A stretch of DNA of 35,546 nt from assembly GCF_004000765.1 (NCBI RefSeq), contig NZ_BILW01000053.1, positions 1 through 35,546 on the forward strand. The letters are read 5' to 3'. The stretch is from Paenibacillus chondroitinus NBRC 15376. Lineage in GTDB: Bacteria > Bacillota > Bacilli > Paenibacillales > NBRC-103111. The notes below the pieces were generated by a model that saw only the letters and a program-made list of their open reading frames with translations, searched no databases and was not told the DNA's origin. Shown here in pieces: positions 7,458 to 14,936 of the stretch (positions are counted from its first letter, which is position 1; each line of letters begins with the position of its first letter). The position numbers were made by a program, and so were the translations under genes.

Positions 7458-8486
7458 ATGAAAAAAGATTTATTTTCTCCCTATGAGCTGAAAGGCTTGC
7501 AAATTAGAAATCGCATCGTCATGGCGCCGATGTGTCAATATTCAGTAACAGCTAAGGACGGAAAACCGAATGAATGGCACTACGTCCACTATCTCACGCG
7601 GGCAATCGGAGGCACTGGTCTGCTTATTATGGAAATGACGGATGTGCATCCCGATGGCCGCATCACAGATCATGATTTGGGCATTTGGTCTGACGATCAT
7701 ATCCCTGCGTTTGCCAGAATCATTGACGGCGTTCATGCGCATGGTGCAAAAATCGGCATTCAGATTGCCCATGCAGGCCGTAAAGCAGAGGACGCGGAGG
7801 TTCCTGTCGCGCCGTCCGCTATCCCGTTCCCGGGTGATGCCTACAAAATGCCGCGGGCGTTAACCACAGATGAGGTGCGGGACATCGTGAAGCTGTTTGG
7901 CGACGCAGCCCGTCGTGCGGTGCAAGCAGGCGTAGATACCATCGAGCTGCATGGCGCTCACGGATATTTGATCCATCAATTCCAGTCGCCGCTAACGAAT
8001 AAAAGAGACGATGTCTATGGGCAAAATCTGACCCAATTCGGTGTGGAAGTCATTCAAGCTGTGAAAAAAGAAATGCCTGCCGACATGCCGCTTATTTTCC
8101 GTATTTCTGCCGTTGAGTACGCGGACGGCGGCTACGATATCGACCACGCCATCGAGCTCTCCAAAGCGTATCAAGCCGCAGGCGTCGATGTGTTTCATGT
8201 GAGCTCAGGCGGGGAAGGCCTTGCCGGGCAGCGGAAACCGGGCAATTCCCCCGGTTATCAAGTGCCTTTCGCGCGTCAAATTCGCGAAGCGCTGCAAGTG
8301 CCGGTCATCGCCGTCGGCCTGCTGGCGGATCCGGAACAGGCGCAGTCCGTCATCGCTAACGAGGACGCGGATCTTGTCGCCATCGCACGCGGCTTGCTGC
8401 GCGATCCGTACTGGGCAACGCATGCTGCCGTGCAGCTAGGGCATGAGCATCCTTATATCCCGCGGCAGTATCAGCGCGGGTACTGA
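7458..8486 (+). CDS. namA: NADPH dehydrogenase / old yellow enzyme NamA (YqjM family)
   Basis: A 342-residue FMN-dependent ene-reductase with a TIM-barrel fold that reduces activated C=C bonds of enals, enones and nitro compounds. YqjM hallmarks are all present. MAPMCQYS supplies the redox-tuning Cys26 and Tyr28, HGAHGYLIHQF carries the substrate-binding histidine pair, and the C-terminal PRQYQRGY carries the Arg near residue 340 that reaches into the partner subunit. Length matches the family (about 338). The ATG follows GGAGG with a 9-base gap. No simple terminator follows; the repeat array begins about 25 bases after the stop. Confidence 0.96.
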   Translation: MKKDLFSPYELKGLQIRNRIVMAPMCQYSVTAKDGKPNEWHYVHYLTRAIGGTGLLIMEMTDVHPDGRITDHDLGIWSDDHIPAFARIIDGVHAHGAKIGIQIAHAGRKAEDAEVPVAPSAIPFPGDAYKMPRALTTDEVRDIVKLFGDAARRAVQAGVDTIELHGAHGYLIHQFQSPLTNKRDDVYGQNLTQFGVEVIQAVKKEMPADMPLIFRISAVEYADGGYDIDHAIELSKAYQAAGVDVFHVSSGGEGLAGQRKPGNSPGYQVPFARQIREALQVPVIAVGLLADPEQAQSVIANEDADLVAIARGLLRDPYWATHAAVQLGHEHPYIPRQYQRGY

Positions 8487-8510
8487 GTTCTTGGCCGGCG
8501 CCGGTGGTAT

Positions 8511-9376
8511 GTTGTACTTTGTACAACGTACCGCCTGGATTTGGGCGCCTTCGCTCCTCTCCGTTGTACTTATTACAACGGAGAGAGCGTGAGGGAGCTA
8601 ATTGGGGCCGTTTTAGCTGCCATGGTTGTACTTTGTACAACGTACCGCCTGGATTTGGGCGATTTCGCTCCTCTCCATTGTACTTATTACAACGGAGAGA
8701 GCTTGAAGGAGCTAATTTAGGCCGTTTTAGCTGCAATGGTTGTACTTTGTACAACGTACCACCTGGATTTAGGCGCTTTCGCACCTTTCCGTTGTACTTA
8801 TTACAACGGAGAAAGCGAGAGGGAGCTAATTTAGGCCGTTTTAGCTGCCATGGTTGTATTTTGTACAACTTACCACCTAGATTTGGCCTGTTTCGCTCCT
8901 CTCCGTTGTACTTATTACAACGGAGAGGAGCGTGAAGGAGCTAATTGGGGCCGTTTCAGCTGCAATGGCTGTACTTTGTTCAACGTACCGCCTGGATTTG
9001 GGCGCCTTCGCTCCTCTCCGTTGTACTTATTACAACGGAGAAAGCGAGAGGGAGCTAATTGGGGCCGTTTTAGCTGCAATGGTTGTATTTTGTACAACGT
9101 ACCACCTAGATTTGGCCTGTTTCGCTCCTCTCCGTTGTACTTATTACAACGGAGAAAGCGTGAGGGAGCTAATTGGGGCCGTTTTAGCTGCAATGGTTGT
9201 ACTTTGTACAACGTACCGCCTGGATTTGGGCGCTTTCGCTCCTCTCCGTTGTACTTATTACAACGGAGAAGAGCTTGAAGGAGCTAATTTAGGCCGTTTT
9301 AGCTGCCATGGTTGTACTTTGTACAACGTAATGCCTGGATTTCGGCGCCTTCGCTCCTCTCCGTTGTACTTATTAC
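8511..9376. repeat. Tandem array of eight 114/115-bp units with paired hairpins
   Basis: Units begin (at GTTGTAC or a variant) at 8511, 8625, 8739, 8853, 8968, 9082, 9196 and 9311; the last stops after about 66 bases. Spacing is 114, or 115 after units 4 and 7. Each unit has two inverted repeats: GTTGTAC-TTT-GTACAAC, and a second with stem CTCCTCTCCGTTGTA and loop CTTAT. In unit 4 the second stem is perfect over 17 bp (CGCTCCTCTCCGTTGTA); most other units lack one base of it. Units 4 and 6 share a variant (ACCTAGATTTGGCCTG in place of GCCTGGATTTGGGCG), suggesting multi-unit duplication. Because 114 is 3 x 38, frames stay open on both strands, but none shows a ribosome site or domain. I treat the region as non-coding. 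Confidence 0.93.
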
Positions 9377-9401
9377 AGCCAGGCTGCGCGGCCAGCAGAT
9401 C

Positions 9402-9583
9402 GGAACTACAGGCCACTATTTCAGTAAATAGCGGGGTCACGGCAGCTCCAGGGGAACTACAAGGTCAAGGCCTTATTTCTTCACATTTGGCTGGTTTTTA
9501 GCCAAACATGAAGAAATAAGAGCCCCCAGTTCCCCTCCGCGCGCAAAAGGGCGCATTTCGATGAAATAGCGCTCTGTAGTTCC
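9402..9583. repeat. Nested inverted-repeat element, about 180 bp
   Basis: Four complementary arm pairs are nested around almost the same centre. The outermost is GGAACTACAG (9402-9411) with CTGTAGTTCC (9574-9583). Inside it are CTATTTCA (9416-9423) with TGAAATAG (9562-9569), and AGGGGAACT (9450-9458) with AGTTCCCCT (9528-9536). Innermost is a 21-bp stem with one 2-base mismatch (9472-9492 with 9500-9520, loop GGTTTTT). No ORF is supported. It looks like a dispersed palindromic or MITE-like element; a smaller element with similar termini lies at 25091-25158. Confidence 0.75.
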
Positions 9584-9586
9584 CTT

Positions 9587-9613
9587 CGCTGAATGCACGC
9601 TTCGCATTCAGCG
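9587..9613. repeat. Small hairpin flanking the nested palindrome
   Basis: CGCTGAATGC (9587-9596) and GCATTCAGCG (9604-9613) form a perfect 10-bp stem with a 7-base loop, directly abutting the large inverted repeat. There is no T-tract, so it is not a standard terminator. It may be part of the same element. Confidence 0.6.
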
Positions 9614-9650
9614 TTACTGCGCCCTATCGGCAGAGGCCTCCCCAAACACC

Positions 9651-9692
9651 AAAAAAGACAGTGCAGGAAACAACACCCGCACTGTCTTTTTT
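9651..9692. terminator. Bidirectional Rho-independent terminator
   Basis: AAAAAAGACAGTGC (9651-9664) pairs perfectly with GCACTGTCTTTTTT (9679-9692), giving a T-tract on either strand. It ends two bases before the acyltransferase stop codon and would also stop plus-strand transcripts coming from namA through the repeat array. Confidence 0.9.
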
Positions 9693-9694
9693 CA

Positions 9695-10750
9695 TTAAAT
9701 CCCCATCAACTTCCTTGCCTTACGATACAGCAGCGTTAACAACCAAGGAATCGCTACAATCAGTACCAGTACGATCGCATTGTACGCATGAAAGAGCACA
9801 ATAGAGCCCGGCGTATGTACTTTATATTTCCACAGAGAAAGCAGCGCTGGGTGCATCAGGTACACGCCGAAAGATACGGAGCCAAGTGAGACAAAGAAGC
9901 GGCCGACTGGCGCTGCTTTTTGCAAAAGCCATTTGCCTACCCAGATGAAGCTGATGCCGATTCCGATGCTATACAGAAGCCAAAGCACCTCAAACCAAGT
10001 ATTCTCAAACGTATATCCTTTTAGGCCTAGCAGATAAAGTGCCGTATAGACAAGGCCGCTGAGGATCGAAGCCGGAATGACCCAGCCTTTGTTTCGTTCC
10101 AGCCATGCGCGAAATGCCCCGTAGTTCATGCCGATCGCGCCTCCGATAAGGAAGTACGCAAAATAGGTGATGCACAGCTCCGGCTTGTGGTCGATGGTCC
10201 CGAACCAATGGCTGTATATGTACACGCCGGCTTGAATAGCCAGGCCCCAAAGCGCCAGCGTTTTGCGGAACCAGGCCGCATTCCTCACAGCCCAAACCAA
10301 CAATGGAAACAACAAATAAAATTGCACAATAATGATCATAAAATACAAATGATAGCCGGAATCCGCCCATTTTAGCTGCTCCAGGAACACACGTGGTTCC
10401 AGCTTGAATGGATGCCCTGGCGTCCATAGCCACGGATTATAAATATAGTAGAAAAACGACCATACAATATAAGGAACAAGGACCTGCCTGACCCGCTTCC
10501 AGTAGAAGACGCCGGCCTGCTTGGCGCTCCAATTATCCGTATAAATGTAGAAAAGCACAATTCCGCTTAAAAAAATAAACACGGGAACTGCAAAATAACT
10601 CATTTTGTTCAAAAATAAGACGAGCAACTGCGAGCTGCTGCCCTTCAAAGTCGGATCTACTGTCCAGTCTGCCGTGACGTGGATCGTGACGACAGCAAGG
10701 ATAGCTATCGCTCTGACGATATCCAGTTCCGTGATTTTTTGTTTGGCCAT
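9695..10750 (-). CDS. Membrane acyltransferase (acyltransferase-3 family)
   Basis: A 351-residue integral membrane protein of the acyltransferase-3 family (OafA/WecH-like), which transfers acetyl or other acyl groups to surface carbohydrates or lipids. The family's N-terminal pattern is present: ELDIVRAIAILAVVTIHV (about residues 7-24), with the likely catalytic His at about 23, followed by some ten transmembrane helices. A second motif is FVSLGSVSFGVYLMHPALL near the C-terminus. The start was set at ATG 10750, preceded by GAGGACC with 10 bases between; an upstream in-frame TTG at 10783 is the alternative. It stands alone between a terminator on each side. The substrate is unknown. Confidence 0.88.
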   Translation of the reverse strand: MAKQKITELDIVRAIAILAVVTIHVTADWTVDPTLKGSSSQLLVLFLNKMSYFAVPVFIFLSGIVLFYIYTDNWSAKQAGVFYWKRVRQVLVPYIVWSFFYYIYNPWLWTPGHPFKLEPRVFLEQLKWADSGYHLYFMIIIVQFYLLFPLLVWAVRNAAWFRKTLALWGLAIQAGVYIYSHWFGTIDHKPELCITYFAYFLIGGAIGMNYGAFRAWLERNKGWVIPASILSGLVYTALYLLGLKGYTFENTWFEVLWLLYSIGIGISFIWVGKWLLQKAAPVGRFFVSLGSVSFGVYLMHPALLSLWKYKVHTPGSIVLFHAYNAIVLVLIVAIPWLLTLLYRKARKLMGI

Positions 10751-10847
10751 ATCGGTTTGAGGTCCTCTTTTCGTATTCAACAATCCCTTTTACTATAGAC
10801 AGTTTCGACACATTTCGCAACTTTTTAGATGACTTTCTTTTCTACGC

Positions 10848-10880
10848 AAAAAGCCCCTATTTCATTGAAATAGGAGCCTT
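10848..10880 (-). terminator. Terminator of the ApbE/ferric-reductase operon
   Basis: On the minus strand GCTCCTATTTC pairs with GAAATAGGGGC (one G-U pair) around a short loop, followed by TTTTT. It lies a few bases after the ferric-reductase-like gene's stop. Confidence 0.85.
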
Positions 10881-10887
10881 CCAAGCG

Positions 10888-11460
10888 CTAAACGGAATAC
10901 GTCTCTTTCGCCCTGGCCGCTTGTTTACGGGGACGTACAACAGCACGTAAAACAGTTAAACCAATCAAGAGGAGCGCAGTAGTCACATACATCGTTTTGA
11001 TCAGGATGTTCGAGCTATCCGTCCCTATAAATAACCCATGAATCAGGGCTAACACAAAAATAGGATACGATAGCAAATGGAAAGCGAACCAAAGCTTCTT
11101 CTTCAGCTTCTGACGGATATCGGTCGTGAAAATTAACAACAGCAATCCATACAATGCTATCGTACCGGTACCACTCAATACCGCAGAATGCTTGGCCGCG
11201 AATGGAACAAGGATCTCCTTCCAATCATACGGCATGAACGTATCGATGACCAAAAGCACGGTATGCAGTAAAGCCAAACAAGTACCCAAATGATTCGCAT
11301 ATGTATGCGATCGAAGCAACCGCGCCTTCGTTTGACCCTTCCACTGAGGAAAGCTAAACGCAATGCCCAACGCCATCCCCACGAATAGACTGAGATAAGA
11401 TAAGATGCCAAATACGCGAATCAACATCCAAATGGGTAAATCCAGCAGGATTTGAATCAA
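10888..11460 (-). CDS. Ferric-reductase-like transmembrane protein
   Basis: A 190-residue membrane protein with about five to six hydrophobic helices. The histidines spaced in helices (HTYANHLGTCLALLH, FAFHLLSYPIFVLALIHG) are the pattern expected of bis-heme b ligation in the ferric reductase-like domain also found in MsrQ/YedZ. It has no FAD/NAD domain, so electrons would have to be passed by a partner. The start is TTG 11460, 7 bases after AGGAGG; a TTG eight codons upstream overlaps that site. It is the last gene of an operon after apbE (20-base gap), suggesting a membrane electron-transfer unit. The exact electron acceptor is unknown. Confidence 0.82.
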   Translation of the reverse strand: MIQILLDLPIWMLIRVFGILSYLSLFVGMALGIAFSFPQWKGQTKARLLRSHTYANHLGTCLALLHTVLLVIDTFMPYDWKEILVPFAAKHSAVLSGTGTIALYGLLLLIFTTDIRQKLKKKLWFAFHLLSYPIFVLALIHGLFIGTDSSNILIKTMYVTTALLLIGLTVLRAVVRPRKQAARAKETYSV

Positions 11461-11480
11461 TTTACTCCCTCCTAACCTTT

Positions 11481-12467
11481 TCAAACATATACAAAGTCTG
11501 CTTCAAGCCCTAACCATTGACCCTTGGATCCATTCGCCGACGGCTTCACATGATGGAGCGTTCCATCCTCTGTAAAAATAAGAGCTTCCAGCCGCTGCGC
11601 ATGGCGCCTAAAAAGAGGTAGTCCATCTTCCAGCCCGCGAATGCACATGACCTTAGCCCAAATTTCGCACTCAACCAAATGCTCCCCCACGACAGAACAC
11701 TGAATCACGGATGATCGACTAGGCTTCATCGTACTAGGATCAATGAGATGATGCATAGTGCCTCCGCTATTCCGCCAACTTCTCTTTTGTGTGCTCGAGG
11801 TAGCAACTGCCCCATCTACTAGCAAGAGGAGAAGTTCATCCAACCGATGTATACGACTGCTATTCGGTCTATCAATAGCAATTACCCACGGCTCCGTGTC
11901 CGAAGCGCCTCCCCATACTTCAACGTCACCGCCGGCATTCACGAGGCCTCTTTGCATTTGCCGCTCGATGCGTAGTAAATCCGATAACCCCTGAACGGTC
12001 CAGCTTTTTACAATGCCGCCTAAATCCATTTGCTGATTAGCAGGAAATCGTACGGATAACATCGCCGTGTCCAGATCTATCTGTAACTGGTCTTTTGGGA
12101 AAGGCAGCAGCGGATGGTTGCATATTTCTGCGAATTCAACGTCATTTGATATCATTTCGAAACTCCGTTGGTAACCAGCATGCTCTAGCGCAGGAAGAAT
12201 GAAAATATTAAACACTCCCTCCGTAACTTCAAAATAATGCTGGCACAACTCGAGTACATTCGCCATTTCATCCGATATCATACAACGGCTTCCTGAGTTC
12301 CTATTAAGCAGGGAACATTCGCTTGATGCCAAAAACCTGCTAAACCGCTGTTCTGCCTTGGCAAAATAAGACTGAATCAACGGCTCAAATTCAGACATCT
12401 CACGGCTTGCAGCCAATATCACTTGAATTTGCGTGTTCATCGAACGAAAGCTTGATTCCTGGAGCAT
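11481..12467 (-). CDS. apbE: FAD:protein FMN transferase (ApbE family)
   Basis: A 328-residue ApbE-family enzyme, which splits FAD and attaches FMN covalently to Thr/Ser of a target protein with Mg2+. Visible motifs are DLGGIVKSWTVQGL (for DLGGIAKGYAVD), NAGGDVEVWG, AVATSSTQKRSW followed by HHLIDPSTMKP, and ECEIWAKVMCIRG near the C-terminus. The last replaces the usual D-A-x-x-T Mg2+-binding signature, so activity is likely but not assured. No signal peptide or lipobox is seen, so it is probably cytoplasmic. ATG 12467 is preceded by AAGGAG with a 9-base gap; the ATG at 12476 directly abuts that site. It lies between a membrane-anchored Ser/Thr/Gly-rich protein and a ferric-reductase-like protein. 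Confidence 0.88.
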   Translation of the reverse strand: MLQESSFRSMNTQIQVILAASREMSEFEPLIQSYFAKAEQRFSRFLASSECSLLNRNSGSRCMISDEMANVLELCQHYFEVTEGVFNIFILPALEHAGYQRSFEMISNDVEFAEICNHPLLPFPKDQLQIDLDTAMLSVRFPANQQMDLGGIVKSWTVQGLSDLLRIERQMQRGLVNAGGDVEVWGGASDTEPWVIAIDRPNSSRIHRLDELLLLLVDGAVATSSTQKRSWRNSGGTMHHLIDPSTMKPSRSSVIQCSVVGEHLVECEIWAKVMCIRGLEDGLPLFRRHAQRLEALIFTEDGTLHHVKPSANGSKGQWLGLEADFVYV

Positions 12468-12485
12468 AACGCCCATCTCCTTGTT

Positions 12486-12818
12486 TTACGAAGCTTGACT
12501 TCTAGTATGTGCTTTCAACTGTGGCTGGGAAGATTCGGCGCCTCCTGTGGAACCTGAAGAGCCTGTTGATCCTGTGGACCCTGTCCCCGCTGCTATCCGG
12601 CCATGATTTCTTCCCCGACGGACCGGCGTATTTTCCGCCACCCGATTGTTGGGCGCTTCCTTCTGAGCTGTTACCGTTGCTGTTTGATCCTTGGATAAGG
12701 CTGCTGCGGAGACTGCCGTTAGAAACTGCGGACTTTCTTTCACTTCTTGAAATAAATAGAAGAGGAGAACGCCCACGACCATCCCAATCTGCCATTTTGT
12801 CCACTTGGACTTTTTCAT
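12486..12818 (-). CDS. Small membrane-anchored Ser/Thr/Gly-rich protein
   Basis: A 110-residue protein I do not recognise. After a basic start (MKKSKWTKWQ) comes one transmembrane segment (about residues 10-25), then a hydrophilic, presumably external part with a low-complexity stretch of Gly-Ser-Thr triplets (GTGSTGSTGSSGSTGG, about residues 78-93). The start ATG 12818 follows AGGAGGAGA with a 7-base gap. It is the first gene of a three-gene operon, ending about 18 bases before apbE. It has no FMN-binding domain, and TGGAESS only loosely resembles an ApbE target site. It could be a flavinylation target, a wall-spanning anchor or an assembly factor. Confidence 0.72.
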   Translation of the reverse strand: MKKSKWTKWQIGMVVGVLLFYLFQEVKESPQFLTAVSAAALSKDQTATVTAQKEAPNNRVAENTPVRRGRNHGRIAAGTGSTGSTGSSGSTGGAESSQPQLKAHTRSQAS

Positions 12819-12858
12819 TCCTATCTCTCCTCCTAACGAATGGCCTGATCTTAGCTTC

Positions 12859-12924
12859 ATTATATTTGTTAGCTGGTTCACTTGCCTGAGCATAACCTTA
12901 ACAAAGACTGAAACTTAACTGAAT
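12859..12924 (-). promoter_or_regulatory. Promoter region with 11-bp-phased repeats
   Basis: On the minus strand a perfect TATAAT (12864-12859) lies about 40 bases before the small-protein start; no good -35 is visible. Farther upstream, plus-strand CTTAAC (12897-12902), CTGAAA (12908-12913) and CTGAAT (12919-12924) recur every 11 bp. This spacing is characteristic of OmpR/PhoB/PhoP-type response-regulator sites. A weak -35 plus an upstream phased site suggests activation; the regulator is unknown. Confidence 0.45.
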
Positions 12925-12955
12925 CCATAACGCATTCCATTCAACCCTGATATAC

Positions 12956-13008
12956 AAAAAAAAGCTATCCAGGTGTAAGTAGATCAACTACTTCTTCCTG
13001 AATAGCCT
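12956..13008 (-). terminator. Terminator of the yheA-like gene
   Basis: On the minus strand GGCTATTCAGG pairs with CCTGGATAGC (one mismatch), with an inner AAGTAG/CTACTT stem, followed by eight T residues. It lies about 50 bases after the yheA-like stop. Confidence 0.85.
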
Positions 13009-13054
13009 TACATTTATCTTCTATTCGAAGATCTTCTATTTGAGCATCTTTCTT

Positions 13055-13390
13055 CTACTGCAACATCGCTTGCAACGGCTCTGCAATAATGCGCTGCACA
13101 TCCTCAAGCACAACCGATAAACGGCGTTCCGCATCAAACAACTGCTTAATCCCCGGATTCAGAGCAAGTACGTCATACAGCTTCTGCAGCTGCTCCATCT
13201 CCTCTTCAGGCGGCATCTCGCCTACAGCCATTTTCTGTTGAAGTTCATTTTGACGCGAGCGAAAATCTTCCAATAAGTTTTTGCTAGACGCATCCTGGTT
13301 AATCTTCGAGCGAATCTCCAACATATCCTTGTATTCGCTGCTTTCCTTAATCGCTTTTGCCAGCTCATAAGCTCTATCGTGTACGTTCAT
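13055..13390 (-). CDS. yheA: YheA/YlbF-family protein (UPF0342)
   Basis: A 111-residue, almost entirely helical soluble protein of the YlbF/YmcA/YheA family. It shows VHDRAYELAKAIKESSEY at the start, a central FRSRQNELQQKMAVGEMPPE and a C-terminal helix (ERRLSVVLEDVQRIIAEPL). Related YlbF and YmcA form part of the complex that directs RNase Y; YheA itself has no settled role. The start is ATG 13390, 8 bases after AGGAGG; an ATG two codons upstream is only 2 bases from it. An inverted repeat CCCAA/TTGGG (13421-13436) lies in the leader. It is divergent from the YheC/D-type operon, and yheA is also near yheC/yheD in B. subtilis. Confidence 0.87.
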   Translation of the reverse strand: MNVHDRAYELAKAIKESSEYKDMLEIRSKINQDASSKNLLEDFRSRQNELQQKMAVGEMPPEEEMEQLQKLYDVLALNPGIKQLFDAERRLSVVLEDVQRIIAEPLQAMLQ

Positions 13391-13550
13391 TTCCATGACC
13401 TCCTCATTTAACCCAAACGCGGTTGGGCTCTTCCTCCAAACAGTTTCGACGACATACCAAGCACCAAGGTATATATGTCCTCATATGATGGAGTAGTTTA
13501 CTTTGCTTAAACAGCAATGCCATTTTTGATGCTGGAAGGAGTGTTCGCTA

Positions 13551-14927
13551 TTGACCAGGACGAAAGTCGGAATATCCATTCAAGGCACCAGCATCTATTT
13601 GGATGATCGGACCGTTGTTCTAAGTGAAGCCATTGCAAGAAAATGGAAAGTTCCGTCCAATCAATCGATGACTCTGCGCTTCGGCTCTGCCAAACAGGAT
13701 GTCAAGGTCGTCACTGCCGCTACATCGAACAGTTTACGGTTCAATCCTGTCCTCGCTACCAAGATCGGTATTCATCAAGGGGCGCAGCTCAATATCCATT
13801 ATAGGCAAAATGTGGGCACTTTGTCGATTGGACCTTTAATTGGCGTGATGATCAGCCGCGTTTATTCAAGTTCATACGACCGCCCATTTGGTGCGATTAC
13901 CGCTTTTTGTAAAGAAATGACCGACGCATGTGAACGTTATGGGGCTGTTGTCTGCTTCTTCCCGCCTGGTGAAATGCAAGCGAATGCCAGTTCCATTTCC
14001 GCGTATGCGTATGCCAATGGTTCCTGGAGCAAAAAAACGTTTCCGATCCCCAATGTGATCTACAACCGGCTTACTTCGCGCAAATATGAGAACTTGCCGA
14101 ATGTTCAACAATTTTTGAAAGATGCCAAGAGCCGTTATGGAACCGAGGTCTTCAACGAGAAATATTTGAACAAAACGGAAGTGTTCGAAGCTCTGCGCAA
14201 AGATAGTTCCCTTCATGGGTATTTACCGGAATCCTACCTCTTCAAAAATTATCAAATGCTAAAATCGATGGCCTCCCGCCATCCCGTTCTATTCCTCAAA
14301 CCAATTACCGGCAGCTTGGGAAAAGGGATTATCCGCATTCGCCGAGAGCCCGGTGACGTCTATACGTGTCATTATACGAATCTAACCGGCGTTCGCAAAC
14401 AAACGTTTCCTTCCCTTTCTGCTGTCTTTCAAGCGATATCCGGCAAACTCAAGACCCAGCGCTATCAGCTGCAGCAAGGACTTGATCTCATCACAACAGA
14501 CGGCAGATCGATTGATTTCCGTTCGCTTGTCCAGCGTGGGGCCAAAGGTGAGTGGGGCATCACCTCCATTGTCGGCCGCATTGCCGGATCTCAGCATTTC
14601 GTCTCCAACCTTGCACGAGGCGGCAGTCTGACCAATGTGGTGGGCGCACTTGCCAAAACGCCGTTTTCTTCTGCCACTCGTGTCTCTGTAACGGCTCGTT
14701 TGCGCAAGGCCTCTATCGACATTGCCAAAGGGATTGAAGCCCAAATTCCGAGTCATTTTGGAGAGCTGGGGATCGACCTTGCTGTAGATAAAATGGGGAA
14801 GGTCTGGCTGCTTGAGGTAAACTCCAAACCTTCTAAGGATGATAATACGCCATTAAATACGGAGAAGAAAATAAGACCTTCCGTGAAACAACTCGTGCAA
14901 TACGCCAAATTCTTAGCCAAGATTTGA
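13551..14927 (+). CDS. YheD-type (long) ATP-grasp spore coat-associated protein, copy 1
   Basis: A 458-residue member of the YheC/YheD ATP-grasp family, proteins found on the endospore coat in B. subtilis. An N-terminal beta-rich domain (about residues 1-95) precedes the shared part, which begins at LSIGPLIGVM. The ATP-grasp core shows the ATP-binding lysine in LFLKP and the glycine loop GSLGKGIIRI, then DFRSLVQRGAKGEW and the metal-binding end LLEVNSKP. ATP-grasp enzymes usually join a carboxylate to an amine through an acyl phosphate; substrates for this family are unknown. The start is TTG, 9 bases after AAGGAG. First gene of a run of five, with the next starting 9 bases after its stop. 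Confidence 0.93.
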   Translation: MTRTKVGISIQGTSIYLDDRTVVLSEAIARKWKVPSNQSMTLRFGSAKQDVKVVTAATSNSLRFNPVLATKIGIHQGAQLNIHYRQNVGTLSIGPLIGVMISRVYSSSYDRPFGAITAFCKEMTDACERYGAVVCFFPPGEMQANASSISAYAYANGSWSKKTFPIPNVIYNRLTSRKYENLPNVQQFLKDAKSRYGTEVFNEKYLNKTEVFEALRKDSSLHGYLPESYLFKNYQMLKSMASRHPVLFLKPITGSLGKGIIRIRREPGDVYTCHYTNLTGVRKQTFPSLSAVFQAISGKLKTQRYQLQQGLDLITTDGRSIDFRSLVQRGAKGEWGITSIVGRIAGSQHFVSNLARGGSLTNVVGALAKTPFSSATRVSVTARLRKASIDIAKGIEAQIPSHFGELGIDLAVDKMGKVWLLEVNSKPSKDDNTPLNTEKKIRPSVKQLVQYAKFLAKI

Positions 14928-14936
14928 GGTGGAACT

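Noticed and set aside
8511..9376. CRISPR array
   Set aside because: Repeats are about 114 bp and contiguous with no unique spacers, and no cas genes are nearby.
8356..9501. Open frames with 38-residue peptide repeats on both strands of the tandem array
   Set aside because: They arise because the repeat period is a multiple of three; no ribosome sites, no domain, several overlapping frames equally open, and 115-bp units shift frame.
13391..13550. Sporulation sigma-factor promoter for the YheC/D operon
   Set aside because: CATATGAT at about 13482 resembles a sigma-E -10, but no matching -35 lies 14-15 bases upstream, so no call was made.
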